From Lepidurus packardi (taxonomy: Eukaryota; Arthropoda; Branchiopoda; Notostraca; Triopsidae), in NCBI GenBank assembly GCA_023053545.1, contig JAKZAN010000002.1, positions 7,312,790 to 7,376,789 of the forward strand: DNA of 64,000 bases, in the 5' to 3' direction. The notes under the pieces are model-generated. The model made no database searches, was not told where the DNA came from, and was given only the letters and a program-made list of their open reading frames with translations. Made by a program: the position numbers and the translations under genes. Shown piece by piece: positions 23,012-34,506 of this stretch. The first letter of the stretch is position 1. Every line of letters begins with the position of its first letter.

Positions 23012-24234
23012 GAACCTAATAGTAAAGGAGATCTCAAAGAACAAATCGATAATCTGGGAAGACTATAAAGAACTTAAAGAAAAATTTCAGCTACCAGACA
23101 TAACACAAAGAAATGTTTTTGAAAACTTGATGGCCCCATGGGAATTTACGGAAAAATATATCTTTACGGACATTGACGGACTAACCACAAAGAAGAATCC
23201 TCAGATAGCAGTGCAATTAGTATTAGCATTTTTAGAAAATACTTACAGGGATTATATAAAAAAAAATTCACAGACGGATGGAAAGACGAACAAGGAAACA
23301 CCGGATGTGGAGTATATATAGAAAAAACGGGCGAGACAAAGGAATTTCGCATGCTCCAAACATCCTCCATATTGTCAGCTGAACTTACAGCAATTGAAAT
23401 AGCGTTAGATTCGGTAGCGACAACCCCCCCCCCCCCCCCGACAAATTTGTCATTCTAACAGACTCAAAGGCGGCGCTAGCTATACTAAAAAGCTGGGGTT
23501 GCAGAACTCATTTTGATCTCAGCCAACAAATTCAGGGAAAAATATGAAGCTTAAGAGTAGATGGTTACACAATCAATTTACAATGGATCCCCGCCCATAT
23601 TGGCATCCCTGGTAATGAAGCAGCAGATCAAGCAGCAAAGAGAGGAAGAACCTCCAGCAATGAAAGAACAAACGGGCTGACAAGACACGAGCTAAAAACA
23701 ATCACCAAGCAAAACATCGAAAGAGAGTTTTTGAACGAAATCAAACTGACTACGTCACAGGCCATTGTATTAAAGACAGAAAATCTAGGATCCAATAAAT
23801 GGAGGACCATCAAAAGAAGAAGAGAAGCTGTCGCTGTATTAAGACTCAGATGTGGTCATGGCAAGACCGGATCGTGGATGCACAGATTTAATCTACAGGA
23901 TAGCCCGGTGTGCCGAAACTGTGGTGAGGCAGACGAAACCGGAAGCATCTAGTCATGGAATGCCCAACCCTGAGAGCGGAGCGCAACGCTTTATTCAGCA
24001 AACTGCGAAGCAAAAACATACCAGTGGACTTCGAAGAAATTGTAGGATTCGGAAACAGAACAGTGCATGATCGGTTTTTTATACAAAACAATTTTATCAA
24101 GTTCATAACACAAACAAGATTTTAGATTTCATCTGAAGATGCGAAAGTACCAAACAGTGAGAATATGTTAAAAAAGAAAGCCGAAGGCGATAATCTGGCG
24201 CGATAGCGACATGGTTCGCCTCAAAAATACAAAA
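23012..24234 (+). mobile_element. LINE fragment with RNase H and zinc-knuckle C-terminus (inside STAG copy 2)
   Basis: Plus-strand, 5'-truncated non-LTR element of a second family. It reads as an RNase H domain (DGWKDEQGNTGCGVYIE, LSAELTAIEIALDS, LTDSKAALAILK, LQWIPAHIGIPGNEAADQAA) and then CRNCGEADET, broken by a poly-C run at about 23424 and by stops. The 3' UTR ends in an A-rich tail (CAAAAATACAAAACAACAAC). ATATTGGC occurs at both ends and is a likely target duplication. A 3' fragment of the same family lies at 38264-38441. Confidence 0.88.
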
Positions 24235-25732
24235 CAACAACAATATTGGCGCTCGAGAATTCTTTTCCTTTCCTTTAAATCCACAGTTTTTTCAACCAGA
24301 TACGAGTTAAGTCGAATACCTGGAAATAAACTCGAATAAGGAATTAAAGGCAAGATTTAAATGCGTATTTTTACCGGATGCCAATGCTAAGATGCGAAAA
24401 TTAGCGACACTGCTCAAATTCATGGCTCCCATAAAGTTAATCAACTTGCTAAACAAGTAGTTATCGAAGATAATATCATTTGCGGTACATTCCTTAATCA
24501 AGTTGTCCATGAACTCATGGAAATTCTGCAAGCGGTTCTTGGAACGCGCAGGTTGGTTTCGGAGATACTCAGTGGCATCCGCAAGGGGCGGACTTCCGAC
24601 ACTTTCCTCTAAATCTTCCAGGATTGCCTTGGGTACCATGGTCGAAACCATCCCGGGAGTAATAGTGTACCCGAAGCATTCATCGGAAACCTCGATGAGC
24701 AACTGGAATAATTTGGCAACACCGCAGTTTTGGTCTTTTCTGTATTCCTCCACAAAATAGGATTGGACAAGCGACTTCTGGTAAGTCAAAAATATTTGTT
24801 TGTTTGCTTTTTTAAAAAAGTGTTGTTGTATACTACCTCAATGGCAATTTTACTGTTGCTAATTAAGTTAAACAGACGGAAATGTGACGGTTGTGGCTGA
24901 CTCTGGTTATAGTCATGTTTTGGCGGCCGAGAATAGGCCGAGTCAAAACTCCTGCAAAAATGGAAGTATCTTTGGTTATAAAATACACAGTGCACGCAAG
25001 CGTAAGGCTTAGGAAAGTACTACGGCACTTACATTGTAGCTTCGCGAGTGGTATCATTGCTGCGAGTAAACATTTTCGTTTACTTGTAATGAAATATTAA
25101 CCACATAAGTTTAGAACTTTTGCATTGACTATTGCAGAACTGGATGTCAATGTTGCCTGTTGAACTTAAATATTTATCCCGCAAAATAAGTTCTTGAGCC
25201 GCGTTCGTTCTTCCTCGGTTTAATTACTAAAAATTCTACCCCAAGATTAGAAGCGTACGAGATGGATAAATCTATAAGCGCTTATAAGCGTACGAGATGG
25301 ATAACCTTCGGGGTTATAAGCGTTTGTTTTAGCTATTTCAGTTTTCTCTTAATTCTTTAAGTAGTGGGAAATGTTTACTTACCGAACCATATTGGGACGC
25401 CGTACGCCGGCTGCTGTTCTCTTGTGATCTTTTCGTTATTGTCACGTAATAGATAAGAGTGAAGGTCACGAGTTCTAGTCACGCTATGTAGCTACATCAA
25501 GGCATTATTAAATTTTTTCAGTCCTACTTTTTTTTAGCACTTATTACTAGTCGCGAGCGTGACTAGTAATATGTAGGTACAGGGAAACAGGACAAAATCA
25601 GGATACCTACAGAATAAGCTTACCATTTTAATATGTTAGCTGCGCTACAAAAATAAGTATACACGCACAAGTTACGGGGGGAAAAATTCATTTGTGAGAG
25701 AGCATTCAATTCGCAAGTTTACTTTAAAACAA

Positions 25733-27050
25733 ATGACTGTGCGCCAGTTTGCAGTGTATTTGGCAGCCCAGGTAATTGGGTTGTTTATTGCCTCTTTTGT
25801 AACCTCAATCGTATTCATTAAATGGCTGATGACTTCACGAAAGAAGGAATTTTGGTTTCCAACACCCAAAACTACGCGACCGGCTGCTTTAACTGACCCT
25901 AAATATGGCACTCATCATGTCATCGCTTTGCAGGTGGAATAGTCGTTTACTAATGGTAAAAAATAATAATTCCATTATTAATAGAACGTAAAACTCCATT
26001 ATGTGGCCAAAGGAGATTCCAGTAAACCGCTAATGTTACTCGTTCACGGATTCCCTGACTTCTGGTTTAGCTGGAGGAACCAATTGCAGGTATTCTCCAA
26101 ACATTACTGGTAGGTATTCATAGTATTGACCTTGATGTAGGTTTAAGTCCTCGTCCTCGTACTTTTAGGGTTGTGGCGGTAGATATGCGTGGTTTCGGTG
26201 ACTCCGAAAAGCCCAAAGGCGCCCGTAACTACGATACTCATTTGTTAGTTCAGGATTTAGTCCAATTAATCGCTGCGTTGGGTAAAAATCCATTCTTCCT
26301 TTGATTTTTATGTAGCCTACTGAATGATACTTTTAGGTAAGAAGGATTGCGTTTTGGTAGCCCATGACTGGGGCGGACTTGTAGCGTGGTTCTTAGCAGC
26401 GAAGCACCCTGAGTTGGTCACTAAATTTATTCCTTTGAACATCCCCCATCCAATAGCTTTCGTAAATCACTTATTGTCAAGCCCAATGCAGGTTTTACGA
26501 TCCTTGTAAGTCTTTTTGACTTCTTCTTAAAGTGTATAATTCTTTGAACCTGTTGGAATTAGGTATGTCGCTTTCATCCAAACTCCCTTTATTCCCGAAC
26601 TTATCGTCGGTTGCGATAACCAGCAGTTTTTGCGGAAATTGGCAGCTGTTGGCTCGCTAATGGGCTCCGCCAATAGCAGTTCTGATTTGGAGTCCTATGT
26701 ATACGTTTATAGCCAGCCAAGTAAAAAAGCATTTTAATCTAAATTGCTGAGTTGAAAGTTTGAGTTTCGAAACAGGAGCATGGTCTGGGCCTATGAACTA
26801 CTATCGCCGACTCTTTTACCCAGGATCTTTGATTTGGGAAAGTGCTGATCAACTGCGAGTAAAAGTGCCGACGATGCTCATCTTTGGAAAGCGCGACGTG
26901 GCGGCGGATTTCCGTATGGCTGAAAACAGCAGGGTGTTCGTAGAAGATTTTGAGCTGGAACTGCTCGACACGATGCATTTCGTTCACATCGAAAAACCTA
27001 ATGAAGTTAATCAACTCATAGCAAAATTCCTGGGTATTACTACCCTTTAA
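25733..27050 (+). CDS. Epoxide hydrolase, EPHX4-like (copy 2)
   Basis: Exons 25733-25933, 25985-26109, 26169-26281, 26337-26505, 26563-26720, 26776-27050. Each exon has exactly the same length as in copy 1, giving 346 residues with no stop or frameshift. The catalytic set is intact (HDWGG, GKRDV, MHFVHIEKP), as is the N-terminal membrane anchor. Visible substitutions are few, for example GYGDSEKP to GFGDSEKP, RSWYIAF to RSLYVAF at the exon 4/5 join, and VPLDF to VAADF just after the acid aspartate. Such changes near the active site could shift substrate preference; that is inference. Its promoter region is the duplicated STAG/hydrolase spacer without the LINE seen in unit 1. Confidence 0.92.
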
Positions 27051-28205
27051 ATTCGCAGTCGTAGTTGTTTAAATTCAGTACCGTATTTTAATTGAGTAAT
27101 GAGTAGAGTTGATCAGGTAGGAATGTTACTTACATTCAAATTTTACTTATCCCGGTGGCTGTTAATGAAGACAGTTTTCGTGTCATTATATACCCAAAAT
27201 TAGTAGCATCCTTCTCCTTAAAAGACTATTAATCTAAAATTAATAAAGTAGAGGTTGACGTAACAGAGCGGATATTTTCTACTAAATATAAGCAAATATT
27301 TAATTAATTTCTTATAACCATTCTTTGCATTCCAATTAGATACCGAACGAGATTTTAACTTTTGTTCCTGTTGTCGCTATAATTTTCATAGTTGAAAAGC
27401 GTGAGCTCTATGAAAACATGAAGCGAATGTCTATACACTGTTACGTTTGAACCTTTTATTTCATACTTTTCTAATTTCACTCCTGCAAACCCAATACAAT
27501 GTTTCTTCTTTTCTCTTTTGCTTCTTCCCACTATCACCTCGTCAAACACCTCGTATTGCCAACGTCGCTGGTCCCCTCAGGATGACTCCTCGAACAAGGT
27601 AACCGAGGTGCTAATAGTTCCCAGAAGCTGTTTGGCTTATACGCCAAAGCATCTTAATACGTAAAAGTGAAACCCCACAGTACCACGATTTTTCTTCTTT
27701 TTTTTTTTTTTTTTTACTATTTCCGAAGTTAAATTGTCGACTCGAATATCTATAGTATGTAAAAAATGAAAAATCTAGGGGAATTTATAATTTATTACAA
27801 AATGGAAGCTACAGGAAGTTAGCCAAAAATCCTGATTTTGGTGTGTCGGTGGAGCTCAACCACAGCATTCATGACGTCATCTTTGCTCTTTCCAAGGTGT
27901 TCGCTTTGGCGCCAAAAACTAGCCACGCCTCTGTGTTTTTGTTTGGCTTCGTTTCTACCGGTTTCTCACAACTTGTCTTATTATTTACAGGCGAAGCAAG
28001 CAAGATAGTTTTGTGGATAAAAATAGATAAAAGTTTTTTAATGGAGTGTCCCACCCTTCCCAAACTCCTCGAAACTGCCTCGCCTTTGCTTTCATTCGCC
28101 TCTCCTTTCCCTTTCACACACGACACATCAAGGTTAGTACAACTTTAATCTTCACTCCTAACTCCTTGGTTACTTCCATAAGTATAGCTTTTATTTTCAT
28201 TACAG
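27051..28205. other. Intergenic, hydrolase copy 2 to IP6K
   Basis: It holds the 3' flank of the duplication (to about 27324), a T run near 27686, and presumably the first exon and promoter of IP6K. An open stretch ending AAG at 28134, followed by a GTTAGT donor, would keep the phase into the IP6K exon at 28206, but it has no ATG. The first exon is therefore unresolved. Confidence 0.5.
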
Positions 28206-29538
28206 CTGGAGCCCTTTGCACACCAAGTCGGCGGCCATTCATCAATGCTCTGCCTTGACCACAAAACTGTCTGCAAACCCTTAATCCTTCAGGAACGCCA
28301 TTTTTACGAAACACTGCCTGCTGGACTTTTGCCTTTTGCGCCATCATACCGAGGCTTGATTGCTGTGCAATGCTCACTTTCGCCAGACCAGGACGATTCA
28401 ACAGGCTATATAACCTTAACAGCCTACCCTCCACCATGGTACAAGGACAAAGCGACTCACAATATTCGTCCCACCAAGCACAGGTTACAAAATATGATGT
28501 TTTAAACACCTCGTTTTAAACACCAAATTACCGTTTCATAGGATCAAGTTCAGAAGGGGAGGCAGTATAGAAATTGAAAGTGACACAGACGTGCTCTTTG
28601 ACGATGATTCTCCATTCCCACTGCAATTCCATGAAGTTTTTTCGCCCTTTGAGACGGTAGCGCTCTCCTCATCACCAAATTGGTCCAATTTGCCGTCTCC
28701 AGAGGCTAGAGAAGCCCGAAGACCTAGTTTGGGTCACAATCCTTGGATTTTACACTGCCATCGTGATCATTTGACCCGACTTTTGGGCCAGGATCCTTCC
28801 AACAGCAACCCCGAGTTATTTGAATCTCAGGAATTCCTCCTACTTGAAAATCTGACGTGGCGGTGCAAGCGACCCTGTGTTTTGGACCTGAAAATGGGCG
28901 TGCGACAGTTTGGAGACGATGCTTCGCCCGCCAAACGCCAGAGTCAGTCCGCCAAAGCTGCAACTTCAACTTCTGGCTTGCTGGGGAGCCGAATTTGTGG
29001 CATGCAGGTAATAGTCCTCCCATTTTTCATAAAATAGTGCAAAAAACAGTTCCTAGAAGGCGAATGTTAGGTGTTTCAGGTCACGACGGGCCGCTTTCTC
29101 TGCCGCAATAAATACTTTGGTCGGTCTTTGACTGTTGAAGGCTTCCGGGATGCCTTAACACAGTTTTTCCACAACGGAAGTGCCCTCAGGACCGATATCT
29201 TACCTCTTGTGATCCGTAAACTTCATCAAGTGCGGAAAATACTACAAGAATTGCCCGGGTATCGCTTTTACACCAGTTCTCTCCTCATTATCTATGATGG
29301 CTACATTCCTGACGGTCATGACGTCGCAGAGTCGCTTGTTCTGAATGAAGATAGTGATGGCTTGGGCTCAGAATCGTCAAAACATACTCAGGCGCTCTAT
29401 ACTGACGTAAGAGTCATTGATTTTGCTCACGCTACCCATCCAAATTTACCTCAGACTCCAGTGAAAATCCATAATGGGCCTGACCAAGGCTTTCTTTTCG
29501 GTATAGAAAACTTACTAAAGGTGCTAAGCACTTTGTGA
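28206..29538 (+). CDS. IP6K: Inositol hexakisphosphate kinase (5' end unresolved)
   Basis: Three exons are clear: 28206-28483, 28542-29007, 29080-29538 (400 residues plus an unplaced N-terminal exon). The kinase adds a pyrophosphate to InsP6 to make InsP7. Family motifs in order: [14 protein letters not shown] with VCKPL at the start, the PxxxDxKxG signature in [50 protein letters not shown], and the metal-binding VIDFAHATH with the final [17 protein letters not shown]. Human IP6Ks have a short N-terminus before LEPF, so only a small exon is missing. There is no sign of decay. Confidence 0.93.
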
Positions 29539-30001
29539 GTGGGAAATAAGTAGGATTTTTTTAAGGAACCAAATTATGCTCTTGATCTGTTTCTCGGCTA
29601 GTCTTAATGATTTTTGTTAAGAAAAGGTAATTTTTAATTGATAGAGATAAAAGAGGTTGAAGAAGATTGAATAGATGGAGAAAGCGAAATACGTGAGGAA
29701 ATGCGAGCTTTTTACTAGTTTGAAAAGTTCTACCTGTTCGATTTTTGAGTAAGTTTAAGAAACGATGTTTACGGAGTCAAGTGTTGGAAAAAGGTTGGTT
29801 TTGTAAGAATTCGTCACGATTTCTATTTCCTGCTGCTTCCGTTGGCCCTTTTTTGGCCGTCTTTTCGGGCGTCACTTTCTCGCTGTGCTTGAACAGAAAA
29901 TAAAATCGGATGCATATAAAGCCGATGAAATATCAGTCCGAAACCATAATCCTCAGCGATCTTTACAGTGTAGCATCATACAATTGCTTGGAAAATTCAT
30001 C

Positions 30002-31238
30002 ATGGCCTTATCCACAGTCGCAGCCTTGTTGCTCGTCACCCTAACTCAGGTAACTTCAGGTTATCTTCTGGTAATTTTGTTTAAATTTATGTTGTTATTA
30101 GAAAGGATGTAAATTTCAAGTTACTAATTTCTCAGTCATTCTCAATTTGGGAACATTTTTGGAATCAAGGTTGTACACTTCCAAAGTGGTAAAAGTTCAA
30201 TTAAAGCGAATCAAGTCAAAAGTTAAATCTCGATTGTGAAATTAACATTGTCCTTAATTTCTCAAGATCTTAAAGATAGATTGTACGGGAAACCAGCTTG
30301 TTGTGAAAGCATCGATTTAATTTGAAGCGCTTTCTTACTATTGTCCGTTGCAGGGTGGGGTTTCGACCAATGCCGGTTCCGGAGATCTGATTCTGCCGCC
30401 CGTACTCCACGGATTTGGGTTTCCGGAGGGTTTTATCAACCACGGAGGACATTCGTATTCTTATCAAGCTGGAAGTCATTTAGCGCCGGCGTATGACCCG
30501 ATTCCCTCTCATGAAGTCCCCAGACAGATCCCCAAGTATGAGCCCTACACACCTTGGATTGTAGATAAAGCAGCAGCGCAGTTAGGACTCGTCATCCCAG
30601 TCGATAGTGACTCCGAACCGGCCTTTTTGTTGGAACCAAAGGAGAAGACTCCGGCGCCTGGGCAGGAAGAAGCGTCCTGGTACACCGAGAATCATCCAGA
30701 TAATGGTGTTTCAGCCAAAGAAGGTTATGGAAAGCCTAAAGAGAATGAAAAGTATGGAGGATCGTCTTTTTCCGGTGAAGATTTCGATGTGAAATCGGAA
30801 TTCCAGGATGATTTCGACAGTCAAAGTCACGATAAAGATGATTATTTTGGGAAGAATCACGAGGAGTTTGGGGCTGATTCCAAGTTTCGCGATTATGAAT
30901 TCGAAGATGTCAAATCACAGTCCATCAGAGATTCGAGTGGCCATAAAGAAATTCAGCCCAAGGCAGAGGGAAAAGCCCAGGATATGAATGGAAGAGCTCA
31001 CGGGGACAGGGCTACGTCCGGGTATCAATCCCATCAGAAGACAATGGCCCCACCCAGTCCTCTTTTCAAGCCTTCTCAGTCTGATCCGCTCTATTTGATT
31101 CCGAAGAGTCACGGCAACCATAATGACGTAGTTTCAAAGTTTGCACCAGTTGATCCGCACTCGCACTCAATCCCAGCACAGCAACAGCAATCTATTGCAC
31201 AGATCGTGGGGAATCATCCCACGCAGCACTTTTATTGA
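30002..31238 (+). CDS. Secreted acidic, Asp/Lys/His-rich protein, unrecognised
   Basis: Two exons: 30002-30049 and 30354-31238 (310 residues). The first exon encodes a signal peptide (MALSTVAALLLVTLTQ), a layout common in arthropod cuticle and other secreted proteins. The mature protein begins Gly/Pro/His-rich (ILPPVLHGFGFPEGFINHGG), with YSYQAGSHLAPAYD, then a hydrophilic middle rich in Asp, Glu, Lys and Ser with many DD and FxD patterns (DVKSEFQDDFDSQSHDKDDY), and ends Gln/His-rich. No known domain recognised. A TATA-like motif at about 29913-29920 and TCAGTC at 29933 lie upstream, somewhat closer together than usual. A structural cuticle or matrix role is possible but unproven. Confidence 0.75.
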
Positions 31239-32410
31239 GCATCACTTGTTGGGAGATTTTTTTACGAAATTACATACACAAATTTTACGCGACTGGAAAA
31301 TTCGTTGAATTTAACACAGTATTGAGACATAACCACAACGACCACTTGCTCCGTGGAATGCGGAAATTTAACTCTTTTGGTAGTACAGTTGAACTATAAA
31401 TAGGCCTAATTTCCAAGTTTAGATTCCAGGTTGTTACATACTTAATATCTACTTTAATTCTTAGTCGATTCACACAGCGAGTGAGTGTGGCGCAGATGTT
31501 TATAAGAATGTAGATCGTGTCACGTTAGGTTAGTTACTGTTGAAGTCAGAAGAACTTACGGTTCCAAGCTGACTGATTTCTTTTTTATAAAATTTTTCTT
31601 TCTTTTTTAGGGTAGATTGTTTTCCTCATCATTTAATATCGGCGTAGACCTAGGTTTCTTCCCAGTATTAGGCATATTTATTTTTGTATATAAATTTAGT
31701 CAAAATAATCCTACGTTCGAAGTAAGTTTAATCGAGAGGATTTTTTGGTTTTGTCAGTACTGGTGGAAACTGGAATGTGTAATTTATAAGAGAAGTTATA
31801 GTCCACGCGGTCCACGGTTAGGGCGAGAAGCCAAGTTGGGCCAGGCCGGGCTCGCAGCGGTACTCCGGCTTACCCTTGCAGGGGTGAAAAATAATGGGCC
31901 TTGTAAAACGAGTGGTCCCAGGCCGGGTTTCTTAGCACTGCTCCGGCATGTCTAGTAGCCGCTGTACGTTGTACAGCCCAGTCAACTCGGGGAGATGTGA
32001 CATATTTCTTCCGTGTTTTTGTGTTTTGATGATTAAAATAAATACGATGGAATAATGTCATATTGTATACATAATCAGTTACGGAAAATGCATAAAAAAT
32101 TTTCGGACAACTGTCGATAAATTTAATGATTCCTTATTTTCTCACTGTTAAACAACCGTTAGGCAAGCCGGAGTAACGCTACAAAGTATATATATATGGT
32201 CTAGTATTTCTATCCATTCTGTAGCGAGGCTTGTAATAACTTACTCAATCTGTAATAACTAATAAGCTTCAATCTTAGTAGTAACCTTGTATTATTCCCG
32301 ATGGTCAACACGGGTTCGAGGTAAACTAGTGGTTAACAGGAACATATCGATGTACAAGGATTCTCCGGTATAAACTACACACAAGTATTAAATGTCATAA
32401 ATAAAGACAA
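31239..32410. other. Intergenic between two secreted-protein genes (tail to tail)
   Basis: No coding exon seen. A G/C-rich island at 31800-31960 holds two imperfect copies of CCAGGCCGGG followed by CTCCGGC, about 77 bp apart. A motif AAGCCGGAGTAACG occurs at 32165. Confidence 0.5.
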
Positions 32411-33850
32411 TTAGTATTGCGAATTGATTGCTTTGTAATAAGATGGAGAGATATACTGATGGTCAGAGTAGGGAGTCGGAGTCGGTTTTTGCCAGTTGAG
32501 GTAAGGGAAATAGGGCAAATATGACGCTAGGGGTACTTGACTGGCGGAATCGGACGAAAATTGGCTCTTGGGCAGCATATGATCAGGATGAATGGACGGC
32601 TCTATTTGTAGATTTTGTGGTAATTCGGCCCTGATCTCAGCCATAGCTTGTTCCACCAATTCAATTTCTTGCCAGGTCGGCAAATCATTCTGAGCTTGGA
32701 TTTGGTGATTCATCGGAAGAGGATAACTTGGGGTAGTGTACGTAAGAACGTGCGCCAAATGAGGGGGAAGGGTTACAGGACTTTCGCCAGTTAAAGTCGT
32801 AATTAGCTGTTCGATTTGATTCAGCTGAGGTGATATAGTAGATGATTCTGGCGATTCTAATAGCTTAGGATAGGCTGATTTCGAATGCTCTTGATGGTTT
32901 CCATATGAGTAGAATTTGTCATAAACACTGCCATCAAAGGCGTACGGATTAAGCGATTCTGGTGATTCTAGGAGTTTTAGGTGTGTTGAAACGCAATCTT
33001 CGTGATGATTCAAGTATGGGTAATGATTCTCGGATAAGTTTGGGTCAAAGTGGGGAGAATCAGTAAATGACGTTTCCGATTCTAATGATTCCAAGGGGTT
33101 TGGATAAGATGTTTCGGAAAGTTTTTCGATGCTAAGAAACGACTGTTGGTTTTCGACTGCGATTTGATCGAATTTGGGCGAAGGAGCAAACGATTCTGAT
33201 GACCTCAAGGATCCGGACTGATCAGGTTCGGATTCCGTCTGAGTTTTCGATTGGTCTACGTAAGTTGCAATGACTTGACTGATTTGAGGTGCTTTTGAAG
33301 ACTCTGTGGTCGATTCTAGTGATTCTAATGGGACAGATTTAGACGTCTTAGATGATTTTGAACCTGGAGCATTATTTTTGTATGCGTGAATGCGTATCAC
33401 GTTCTCGGTAAGGTTACCCGAAGTACCACCTCCACTTCTTCCAATTCGCATCAAGTCTAAAACTTCACGAGCACGGCGCACCACACGGGGTAGTGGCCTG
33501 AGCTGGCTGGTTTCAGCCCGAGGATCAAAGGTCGGTGCATTGTATTTTCTGTTGATTAGAACCACGCCGTCGGGGCGAGGGTCGTGTCTTGGATAATAGT
33601 AAAGTACCGGAAAGTCATATATTGGTTGTAAGTATTGAAGCACTGGATTTCGGTTAAAATCGTTTATCTGAGAGTAATGGTTCACGATTCTTGGGGCTGC
33701 TGACTTCTCCCAGTTTGATTCGGAAAGAAAATTCCCTTCAATCAAACTTAAACTCGCCAAACCTGTAATTAAAAAAATAAAGTGAGCACAGAATTAATTG
33801 TGTTTTTCTTTTCTTTTTTTTTTACCGTAAATGGTTACGAGGAACCTCAT
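32411..33850 (-). CDS. Secreted Ser/Pro/Glu-rich protein, unrecognised
   Basis: Two exons: 33826-33850 (25 nt) and 32411-33762; 458 residues. The signal peptide spans the exon join (MRFLVTIYGLASLSL). A more ordered N-terminal part (NPVLQYLQPIYDFPVLYYYP, RPLPRVVRRAREVLDLM) is followed by a long, probably disordered region with repeated LESPES/LESLES phrases and Tyr/His/Asn-rich spacers. The C-terminus is Pro/Tyr-rich (LPYFPYLNWQKPTPTPYSDH). The VVRRAREV stretch could be a dibasic processing site (inference). A TATAAAAG motif lies near 33914 on the minus strand. No domain recognised; a matrix or cuticular role is possible. Confidence 0.78.
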
Positions 33851-34506
33851 TTTATCGATGGTATTGGCACCGGTGTCGGAACTTGAATGCTTCGAGTGTG
33901 GTTTGGGCTCCGTGCTTTTATAATTAAAAGGATTGCGGAAGAGCGTTTGACCTCTTTTAACGGATCATTGTTTAGTGGCGAAGAAATCGTCGGGAAAATT
34001 ACGTTTCAGCTATTGGCGCTTCTTTTTTGGTAATTGTATAAATGGGCCAGGGAAGTTGGAGATACAGGTTTAATAAAGAAGAGTAAAAAAATAAGACAAA
34101 AAGGGTGGAAAGCTTATCAGAGCAGTAAGTTTAATCAGGACGAGACGCGATACAGACTTCCGAATCTAAAGAATCCAGCGATCCATGAACTTGGTCGCGC
34201 TTTGATATTTCCCCCATTCATTCTTCTTAAATGCGGAACTTTAGCGTGCTTTATGCCTCAACCAAGTGTTTTCGGGAGTGATACTTTCTAGCAGCATATA
34301 TAGAAGTATATATTGAATAGAAGTATGTACAGAATAGTAGTACATATAGAAGGAAAACTTTGAATCTGTGATAAATTTAAGTTAAATCGGACCCGATTTC
34401 TTTTATTACAGTCGATTCATAGAATTTTATAAAGCACTAATTAACTTAAATTAGTTTTTTCTTACATACATGTTGTAGATATTTAAGAATAAATTAAAAG
34501 GCATAT
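33851..34506. other. Intergenic
   Basis: It holds the promoter of the 32411-33850 gene (TATAAAAG near 33914 on the minus strand) and the 3' flank of CUB gene A. An open frame near 34034-34291 lacks an ATG start and any family signal. Confidence 0.5.

Larger units (their letters stand above)
20359..25073 (-). pseudogene. Second copy of the STAG-like gene, truncated and interrupted
   Basis: Exons 1-3 (start 25073) remain open and differ from copy 1 by only a few residues per exon. Exon 4 is split by a LINE at about 23012-24234. Exon 5 survives at about 22647-22803. Exon 6 is interrupted by another LINE (20718-22531) with loss of about 29 bp at the site. Exon 7 has a 2-base deletion near 20515 that shifts the frame. 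The last two exons lie outside the duplicated segment, so this copy lacked its 3' end from birth. Confidence 0.9.
20359..27324. repeat. Tandem duplication, unit 2
   Basis: Counterpart of 13834-20326. A filler of about 32 bp, itself resembling the AT-rich end of unit 1 (TTATTATAATCA repeated), separates the two units. It contains two LINE insertions not found in unit 1. Confidence 0.9.

Noticed and set aside
28042..28134. ATG at 28042 as the start of IP6K
   Set aside because: Its frame reaches the GTTAGT donor in phase 2, whereas the next exon needs phase 0.
34034..34291. 85-codon frame between two minus-strand genes
   Set aside because: No ATG start, Lys-rich biased composition, no family resemblance.
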